Shown in pieces: positions 56,701 through 64,000 of a stretch of 64,000 nt of DNA. The stretch is from Brachynemurus nebulosus. Lineage: Eukaryota; Arthropoda; Insecta; Neuroptera; Myrmeleontidae. A model generated the notes under the pieces. That model worked only from the letters and a program-made list of their open reading frames with translations. It was not told where the DNA came from and did no database searches. How positions within the stretch are numbered: position 1 is the first letter of the stretch; each line of letters opens with the position of its first letter. The position numbers were made by a program, and so were the translations under genes. The stretch spans positions 11,886,608 through 11,950,607 of the forward strand of contig JAPWDM010000016.1 of assembly GCA_035578155.1 (NCBI GenBank), given 5' to 3'.

Positions 56701-57430
56701 GAAAGTATTCCTGAGTTGCTTATGCAAATTAAACGTCAGGAAACCATAATGTTACAACTAAAAGAAAGAACGAATTTTGTACGTACAGTGAATAAAGTAA
56801 ATGATGTATCAGTACCGTTGTCTAAGAAAATAAACGGTCAATTAACCTTTCAAAAAAATAAACAATTTGTGCGAAGATGTTTTAACTGTGGAGATGTGTC
56901 TCATCTTTCTTCGAACTGTCCAACAAAACAAAACGGAATGAAATGTTTCAAGTGTAACCAATACGGTCATATTTCCAAACAATGTGTCGTAGAATTAAAG
57001 TCAGAAAAAAATGATTTTAAAAGCCAAGTAAATAAAACAATGATGGCAACTATACCATTAAAAAATAATATGGAAAAGGTGATAAAAGTTTTGGAAATTG
57101 AATTACATGCATTAATAGATACTGGATCTGATTTGAATCTAATCACGGTTGATTCGTTTTTCAAATTGGGCATTGAAACTTACAATAAAGATAGTCAATG
57201 GGAACTGGTAAAAATTGGTGGTTTTTCTATAAAGTCTTTTGGTTCGTTTTCAACAGAAATAAGTGTTGATGGCAATAATTTTCATTCGTAATTTCATATT
57301 GTACCAAACTCAACGATGAAAATGGACGTTATTTTAGGAAGAGAATTTATGTCGAAAGTGGATGTAACAATTAAAGAGGGTCAAATTAGTTTTGGAAAAG
57401 TGGAAGAAAAAAATTTGATGAATATTGACG
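56701..57430 (+). pseudogene. Nucleocapsid zinc knuckles and aspartic protease
   Basis: Two CX2CX4HX4C knuckles (CFNCGDVSHLSSNC and CFKCNQYGHISKQC) that would bind element RNA, followed by a retroviral-type protease with active-site ALIDTGSDLN and the later ILGREFM segment. A TAA at 57289-57291 interrupts the protease between these two parts without a register change. Confidence 0.85.
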
Positions 57431-60044
57431 TTAATTACAACGAAATTGATTTTGACGTAAGTATTTCAAAATCGGTAAAAGATAAAATACTGGAATTAAT
57501 TATGAATTATAAACCAGAACCGAAATTAAAATCGAAAATTGAATTGAAGATTATTGTAAAAGATGATCAACCAGTCTATCAGAGTCCGCGCAGATTAGCC
57601 TTTACTGAACGACAAGAATTCCGTAAACATATTGACGAATGGTTAGAAAAGAAAATAATACGGCCAAGCTGTTCCGAATATGCTAGTCCCGTAGTACTTG
57701 TAAAAAAGAAAGATGGAAGCTCCCGATTATGTGTTGATTACAGGAAACTTAATCAAAAAATTTTGAGAGATAGGTACCCGTTACCTGTCATTGATGAGCA
57801 GCTGGATAAATTGCAAAATGCTAAAATTTATTCAACTTTGGATTTAAAAAATGGATTTTTTCATGTACCTGTTTCCGAAGATAGTATCAAGTATACAGCT
57901 TTGTTACTACAGATGGTCAGTATGAATTTTTGGTCTCACCGTTTGGACTTTGTAATTCGCCGTCTGTCTTTCAGCGTTGCATTAATAATATTTTTGCTGA
58001 AATGATTCGGAATGGTACCGTTTTAATTTACCTAGATGATTTGATTATTCCTGCTGGTAATGAAGAGGAAGCTTTAGAAAAGTTAGAATCAGTTATAAAA
58101 TTAGCTGAAAGTTATAATTTAAAAATAAACTGGAAAAAGTCACAATTTTTAAAAAGGCAAGTAGAATATTTGGGACATGTGATTTATGATAGAAAAATTG
58201 AACCGTTGATATTGAAAACAAAAGCCGTTATGAAGTTTCCTGAGCCGAAAACAATCAAACAAGTTCACAGTTCTCTTGGTTTAACAGGTTATTTCCGAAA
58301 ATTCATACGAAATTATGCTATGATTGCTAAACCGCTGAGTGATATGTTACAAAAGGATAAAATATTTAAATTCGGTGCTGAAGAAAAGATGGCTTTTGAA
58401 ACATTAAAGCAATGTTTAGCTAGTAAGCCTGTTCTGCAAATTTTTAAATTCGGTGCACGGACAGAATTACACACTGATGCCAGTATAAATGGTTATGGTG
58501 CAATATTATTACAAGAGAGTGACGACAAGAAGTTATACCCAGTACATTTTATGAGTCGGAAAACAACCCCTGCAGAAAAAAAGTTGCATAGTTATGAACT
58601 TGAAATTTTAGCAATAGTAGAAGCATTAAAAAAGTTTCGTACTTATTTATTGGGAATTGATTTTAAGATTGTGACAGACTGCAAAGCGTTCCAGATGACG
58701 ATGGCAAAAAAGGAACTAAAGACACGTATTGCTAGATGGGTGATGCTTATGCAAGAGTATAATTTTTCAGTGGACCATCGTTCAGGTCTAAAATTACCTC
58801 ATGTAGATTCTTTCAGCCGAAATCCCGTGGTAATGTTGATTGAAAATAGTGTAATCCAGAGAATTCGTGCTGCACAGTTATGCGATTTTGAAATAAAAGC
58901 CATTATCAAAATTCTGGAGCGAGAAAATTATGAAGATTATATTTTAGAAAATGAAATTTTGTACAAAGAAGTAAATGGTGCTAAACTCCTTGTTGTTCCG
59001 AAAAAAATGCAGTATGATATTTTAAAAACAAATCATGAAAAAGGACATTTTGGGGTAAAGAAAACAGAGGAATTAACAAGTCATGATTTTTATATACCAA
59101 AAATTACGAAGAAAATAGAAGAAATGATTGCAACTTGTGTGCCATGTATAATAGCAAATAGAAAACAAGGAAAACAGTAATGTTTTCTGAATTCGATTCC
59201 TAAATCTGATGTTCCTTTGGATACTCTGCATCTTGACCACGTAGGGCCATTAACTTCTACAAAAAAATGCTATAATCATTTATTGATTGTTACAGACGCT
59301 TATACTAAATTCACTTGGATATACCCTACGAAAACTTTGAACGCTCAGGAAGTGATTGAAAAGCTTAGATTGCAACAGGCTGTATTTGGGAACCCAAGAA
59401 GATTTGTAGTCGATCGAGGGGGTGCTTTTAGAAGTGATATTTTTGATGAATACTGTAATGATGAAAATATTCAGAAGATTATGATTACGGCAGGTAATCC
59501 ACGAGGAAATGGACAAGTGGAGCGTACAAATCAAACTGTCCTATCAAGTTTAAGAAGACTATCTATTGATAAACCCAATGAATGGTTTAAACATGTATCA
59601 CGAGTGCAACGAGCGATAAATTCAACATTTCATCGAGCAATTCAAACGAATCTCTTTAAATTAATGACAGGTGTAAACATGAGAAGTAAAGAAGATGTAG
59701 AAATATTAAATATTTTGAATGAAGAATCTCAAAAAATCTTCGAAGAAGAAAGAGAAGAGTTACGTAAAGCAGCCAAATTGTCAACTGAACATATTCAACA
59801 GGAAAACAGAAAAACCTATAATAAGAAAAGACGTAAAGCCAGAAAATATAAACCAGGAGATATTGTTGCCATTAAACGCACACAATATGGAACGGGAATG
59901 AAATTACGATCAAAGTTTTTGGGTCCATAACGTGTTACAAATGTTAAATCCAATGATCGTTACGACGTTGAAAAAGTAGGTGACGGAGAAGGGGTGATCA
60001 TCACATCGACAAGTGCTGATTTCATGAAGTTATGGGACGAATGA
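57431..60044 (+). pseudogene. Pol: reverse transcriptase, RNase H, integrase
   Basis: RT begins with SPVVLVKKKDGS and CVDYRKLN, then STLDLKNGFF. The register changes near 57900, after which SPFGLCNSPSVFQR and YLDD follow. RNase H shows HTDASINGYG, SYELEILAI and DCKAF. Integrase has H-C zinc residues (NHEKGHFG, CVPCI), an in-frame TAA at 59178, then LDHVGPL, VDRGGAF and GNGQVERTN for the D, D and E. Another in-frame TAA is at 59928. The frame ends with TGA at 60042-60044. Catalytic residues survive although the gene is broken, so decay is moderate. Confidence 0.9.
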
Positions 60045-60437
60045 AATTCTGATTTCGAATCTGATTGGGAATCTGAGGCAGATTCTATGTAGAATGGCCG
60101 AATTGTGGGATAATAGTTAATAATATTTTATATTTTGACATGGCGACGGACTGGACAATTGAATTATATTTAATATTTTAAAATTAGGAAGCACTGAAAA
60201 AAACAGATTCTAAAATATAATAAATAGTTCAGTTGTTCATATAACGTGATTGGGAAAAGACGTATACTTACGACGTGTTATTAAGAAGACGTGTACGACG
60301 TAATTATAACGAAGTTTATCAAGTAATAATTATTACGACGTTTATAATTAATTGAAGTAAAATAAATTAAACTAAATTAAAACTATATGTGTGTGTGTGT
60401 TTTTTTTTATAACCGCTCGCAAATCTAAATAATTTAC

Positions 60438-60439
<2 letters not shown>
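60045..60439. other. Sequence 3' of the decayed Gypsy pol
   Basis: Possibly 3' untranslated or LTR sequence: repeated ACGACGT / AAGACGT motifs around 60255-60345 and a (GT)n-T run near 60389. GACATGGCGACGGACTGGAC near 60137 resembles a primer-binding type motif but lies in the wrong place. LTR boundaries could not be defined. Confidence 0.5.

Positions 60440-60504
<65 letters not shown>
60440..60504. repeat. (TA)n microsatellite, left of the Tc1 element
   Basis: Pure TA up to the first base of the Tc1 TIR. Together with 62072-62146 it represents one TA tract split by the insertion. Confidence 0.97.
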
Positions 60505-60507
<3 letters not shown>

Positions 60508-62070
60508 TCCTCAAAACAAAATAAGGGCCACTTGAAAGTTTGTATTTTAAAACTGATTTATGTCAATCCACGTCAAAATAACTTTTCTAAATGACTGTTG
60601 TTATGATATTAAGTGGTTGAGTAAATGATAACAGTTAGGTTTAAGTGATATTATTGTTGAGGGGAAGATTTAAACGTTTTTTTGTCTCGCACAGCGTTAA
60701 GTGGTTAGTTTTACTTATTTTTTTGAATTTGATTTTAAATCAGTTTGCGCTAGATTATTGATTGCTGAGGTTGTTTTTTGAAGTTTGGCGTGTTATTCAA
60801 TCATTTATTTTTACAATGCCGAGAATTCGACACCATATGGACGCAGCTACTGCTACCAGAGCCGTAACGATGATTGAGGGTGGTCAATCTCAACGTTCCG
60901 TGGCTCTGCAGTTGAGTTGTTCACGAAGGGCTATTCAAAATGTTTGGAATCGGTATCAGCAGACCGGTAGTGTAACCCGGCGCCGTGGCTCAGGAAGAGT
61001 TCGTGCTACCACTGCCCGTGAAGACCATTACATTCGACTGTGTGCACGACGTGAGCCGACTGTTACCGCAGGTACTCTGCAAAATCGCTTACATCGATCT
61101 ACTGGTACTGTTGTCAGTAATCAGACCATACGAAATCGTTTGCATGAAGACCAACAACGTTCAAGAAGACCAGTAATCCGTACTAAACTGACCGGAGCGC
61201 ATCGTGCAAACCGTTTAAGATTTGCACGTGAACACCTTGAATGGGGCTTGGAGGAATGGCGTCACGTACTCTTCACGGATGAGTGCAAGGTGAAGTTTTT
61301 TAGTGATGATCGACGTGTAAGAGTGTGGAGAAGAAGTGGGGAAAGGTTTTCTGATCGTTACATTCATGAACGCGACAGATTTGGCGGTCCTAATGTCATG
61401 GTCTGGGGTGGAATTAGTTTGCAAGGCAAAACTGAGCTTGTTTTCCTGAACGAGGGTACTATAACGGCTCAAAGTTACATCGAACAGGTTGTCAGACCCC
61501 ATGTGATCCCCTTTGCACAACGAGCGGCCGACGGATTTATCCTGATGCAGGATAATGCCCGAGCGCATACCGCTCGAGCGACCACAACTGTCCTTAGGGA
61601 GGCTAATATACAGGTTTTACCGTGGCCTGCAAATAGCCCTGACTTGAACCCAATAGAACATCTTTGGGATCAATTAAAACAGCGAGTCAGAGCAGCCGGA
61701 GAGGATGTGCACACCCAACAACAACTGATTGATGTCTTGAGAAGATGTTGGGAGGAGATTCCTGATGAAACCGTTAGGCATCTTATTGAAAGCATGCCGA
61801 GCAGGCTTCAAGAATGTGTTTTAAAAAGGGGAGGGCATACTCGATATTAAATCACCGAAAAGTTGCATAATGTGTGCTTTTACTCAAAGCGTGAACGTTT
61901 GTTGATGACTGTAAAAATGACTATAAAAATGATAAAATCCTAAAAAAAAATTAATTTTATTTAGTAAAAAGTTAGTTCCTTAATTAAATGTAAGCATACC
62001 TTATACTGTAACTTATATAAAAATAAACTTATGCAGCAAAACATGAGTGGCTCTTATTTTGTTTTGAGTA

Positions 62071-62071
<1 letters not shown>
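60505..62071 (+). mobile_element. Intact Tc1-family transposon in a TA microsatellite
   Basis: 1567 bp with ~27-bp terminal inverted repeats: CTCCTCAAAACAAAATAAG at the left and the inverse of CTACTCAAAACAAAATAAG at the right (three mismatches over 27). It is flanked on both sides by TA repeats, the Tc1/mariner target. One uninterrupted transposase gene lies inside. Base composition of the gene is markedly richer in GC than the surroundings, which suggests recent arrival, possibly by horizontal transfer. Confidence 0.93.
60816..61850 (+). CDS. Tc1-like transposase, DD34E (344 aa)
   Basis: Cuts and pastes the transposon at TA sites. I start at the ATG at 60816 (MPRIRHHMD); the frame is open 18 codons further upstream but without an ATG. 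N-terminal half: two helix-turn-helix regions (QSQRSVALQLSCSRRAIQNV around 24-43 and a second around 86-110), separated by the RRRGSGR basic linker that resembles a GRPR/AT-hook motif. Catalytic core: D155 (FTDECK), D246 (MQDNARAH) and E281 (SPDLNPIEHLW), with 34 residues between the last two, the classic Tc1 signature. No stop or frameshift, so it may be active. Length matches the family (about 340 aa). Confidence 0.95.
   Translation: MPRIRHHMDAATATRAVTMIEGGQSQRSVALQLSCSRRAIQNVWNRYQQTGSVTRRRGSGRVRATTAREDHYIRLCARREPTVTAGTLQNRLHRSTGTVVSNQTIRNRLHEDQQRSRRPVIRTKLTGAHRANRLRFAREHLEWGLEEWRHVLFTDECKVKFFSDDRRVRVWRRSGERFSDRYIHERDRFGGPNVMVWGGISLQGKTELVFLNEGTITAQSYIEQVVRPHVIPFAQRAADGFILMQDNARAHTARATTTVLREANIQVLPWPANSPDLNPIEHLWDQLKQRVRAAGEDVHTQQQLIDVLRRCWEEIPDETVRHLIESMPSRLQECVLKRGGHTRY

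Positions 62072-62146
<75 letters not shown>
62072..62146. repeat. (TA)n microsatellite, right of the Tc1 element
   Basis: Continuation of the split TA tract. Confidence 0.97.
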
Positions 62147-62147
<1 letters not shown>

Positions 62148-62545
62148 GAATTGTTTATAATCTAAAAAATTCTAAAAAAAAATATTTTTTCTAACACCCG
62201 CTTCTAAAGTTCAATATTCGAGCGTTGTGTAGTGGGCGTAAAGAGCAGTTTTCATATTATTGTAAAACAAACGACAAAGTACAACTGTGCGCGAAAGTAC
62301 AACTGTGCGTGAAAGTAGCTAAAACTATGCGAGAAAATAATGATATTCATTTGTCAATGATAATCGTATTCAAATTAAACATGGAAACGATCAACAAATT
62401 AATAAAAAAAATAAAAACGGTCTACAAATTAATAAAAAAAATTTTTTTTCATATAACATTATAAAATAAAATTAACCCTACTATTTTCTAATATTACTTA
62501 AAAATAATTAACTTTTTTCTATTAAACTTTAGAAGCCGTCGTTAA
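62147..62545. other. AT-rich interval, nothing recognised
   Basis: A short open frame with repeated KVQLC is driven by a GCGAAAGTACAACTGTGC duplication near 62280; no gene is supported. Confidence 0.6.
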
Positions 62546-62549
62546 AAAA

Positions 62550-62745
62550 AATTATGTTCGATACGTATGCGTAAAGTGAGGTATCCAATAGGCTTAAACT
62601 GGGCCACTCGCTAAAGGGACTGACGCATACACAACGAGATCGAGTGCGCTGTATACCCCCACTCGCCTGACGGTTCTTAGCCTAACTTAAGCCTACTAAT
62701 ATACCTCTTTTTACGCATAATATGTATCGAAAATAATTATTTAAT
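62550..62745. mobile_element. Small TIR element (~190 bp MITE)
   Basis: The ends are ~45-bp inverted repeats: TTATGTTCGATACGTATGCG on the left and the inverse of TTATTTTCGATACATATTATG on the right, both followed by GCGTAAA, GAGGTAT and AGGCTTAA. The interior is comparatively GC-rich (GACTGACGCATACACAACG). No coding frame. Target duplication unclear. Confidence 0.68.
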
Positions 62746-63045
62746 GCTTATTTTTTTAAATTTATTTATTAAAAAAAAAAAAAAAAATTAGGTACAATAC
62801 AACTATCATTTAATGTACATATACTATTAACACAACATTACAACAGTTTCTTTACAAAATTTCACAGCTCGCGTTATATTTGAAGGTTGTAAAAGATGTA
62901 CCTGGAAGATAACAAAATATTAAGACGCCACGTACACCGCTTTTCTTTGGCGATTAACTCATAACTGACAAAATTCAGTAGCTTAGATTGATCTATGACG
63001 GTGTTTCAAAAAACAAATTTCCAGGGTATACAAAAAATACTTCTG

Positions 63046-63047
<2 letters not shown>
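62746..63047. other. AT-rich interval, nothing recognised
   Basis: Poly-A run near 62770; no gene is supported. Confidence 0.55.

Positions 63048-63135
<88 letters not shown>
63048..63135. repeat. (TA)n microsatellite
   Basis: About 88 bp of TA, followed shortly by GGTTACGTTACGTTACA, a three-unit GTTAC repeat. Confidence 0.97.
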
Positions 63136-63139
<4 letters not shown>

Positions 63140-64000
63140 GAGTGTATCCGTGTCTGTGCGGTTACGTTACGTTACATATGAATACACTCATAAGGAAAGC
63201 ATTAAAGTATTAAGAAATTTTTATCGTGTCTGCCACAGTGAGTGTCTCTGACGTTCAATGTCTGTAAATATGATTCAATCTTTATTGTTATAATGTACCG
63301 CAAACTTAAGGTACTTTTTTCATATGTGTTTCAACTTAGATTTCGATTAAACAGCAATTTATTCATAAGAACACGAAAATAAAAAAAGTTTAAAGTTTTT
63401 AGAAACAAAAAATAACATCATATCTGAAAATATCAATTAAAATCTCAGCATAATTGCCATAATAACAATAATTATTAATATTATAGACGACGGGGTGGAT
63501 AGGGGTGAATGGAGACGGAAGGTGAATTAATAGAAATGCTATGTTAAGTATAAAGGAAACGAATGTAGTGTGATTAGGGGTGGACAGAGACAGGATATGG
63601 GTTAATAGTGAATAATTATAATTATTCTACTACGGTTTAACAAAGCTGGCATTTGTCAAAAAATATGTTAGCTAACGGTGCTTGCACCGTTACAAACAAG
63701 AGGGCTCTAAATCAAAAAATTGATGCACTTTAAATATTTTTTCATGGGTTCTCTGGTTTTTACGGTATAAATACTTAATTTCTGAAGTACAGCTACATTC
63801 AAAAACTATGAAATAAAAAACTCACGCATTGATTTAGGAATCGTATTTTTACCATAGAGATAGTACATGTAGGGTAGGCAACTCCTATGCTGCACTAAGT
63901 GGTGGTTATGGAAGGAGAAAAAAAGATGGAAAATATATGTACTGTTTCTATTTTTGTTTCCTGACGCATGCGCATTAGTAGACTTTATATGGTGCATAAT
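63136..64000. other. Anonymous AT-rich end of window
   Basis: Contains a loose duplication of an AGGGGTGGACAGAGACAGG-type segment (63485-63600) and a 9-bp hairpin TAACGGTGC/GCACCGTTA at 63673-63692. No gene is supported. Confidence 0.55.

Larger units (their letters stand above)
51868..60044 (+). mobile_element. Decayed Ty3/Gypsy retrotransposon split by a DNA transposon
   Basis: Collinear gag, nucleocapsid zinc knuckles, protease, RT, RNase H and integrase on the plus strand, interrupted in gag by the 4.0-kb element at 52292-56313. Several stops and frame changes make it non-autonomous. I looked for LTRs on both sides (50.5-51.9 kb and 60.05-60.44 kb) and found no convincing direct repeat, so the ends are undefined. 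It is from a different lineage than the element at 12.5-22.0 kb: it has two CCHC knuckles, YLDD in RT and a GQVERTN integrase motif. Confidence 0.88.

Noticed and set aside
60045..60439. 3' LTR of the decayed Gypsy element
   Set aside because: No matching direct repeat was found upstream of 51868, so LTR status is unsupported.

Overview
This is an AT-rich, repeat-saturated eukaryotic window, almost certainly from an arthropod and most likely an insect. The evidence is the very low GC, long (TA)n tracts, Ty3/Gypsy and Tc1 elements, and TTAA-flanked piggyBac-like miniature elements. No bacterial or organellar features are seen. Only one host coding segment is supported: a large exon on the minus strand (35733-37325) with a clear 3' splice acceptor. 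It encodes the C-terminal ~530 residues of an acidic/Ser-Thr/His-rich, probably nuclear protein that I do not recognise. Nearly everything else is transposon-derived.

Left part (1-9.8 kb): a set of short TIR elements (a TA-flanked MITE at 734-1059, an hAT-like MITE at 1648-2085), a ~2.9 kb TIR element (3341-6212) carrying 265-bp tandem repeats, and a 127-bp satellite array (about 6460-8220). Then comes a foldback-type transposon (9809-22195) whose arms are arrays of ~175-bp repeats. A young, nearly intact Ty3/Gypsy retrotransposon (12562-22031, minus strand) sits inside its right arm. This retrotransposon has near-identical LTRs, a 4-bp target duplication, gag, protease-RT-RNase H and integrase.

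Middle (22.2-38.3 kb): degenerate inverted and tandem repeats, a minisatellite at 24.0-24.25 kb, a candidate solo LTR (24339-25466), an hAT MITE (28685-29000), a TTAA-flanked hairpin element (29623-30326), a long palindrome (31061-31322) and the host exon.

Right part (38.3-49.5 kb): nested foldback structures. The largest (about 39370-49165) has arms made of ~160-bp diverged repeats. Its right arm was hit by two TTAA-targeting miniature elements and a now-dead Tc1 element; the intact left arm supplies the empty-site sequence.

51.8-62.1 kb: a decayed Ty3/Gypsy element (plus strand) split inside gag by a 4.0-kb DNA transposon. That transposon has ~0.6-0.7 kb TIRs and a TAA duplication, and encodes a broken XPG/FEN1-like nuclease protein of the type carried by Academ-like transposons. 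Just downstream lies an apparently intact Tc1-family transposon (60505-62071, DD34E transposase) inserted in a TA microsatellite. The last 2 kb holds a small MITE, another TA tract and otherwise anonymous AT-rich DNA.
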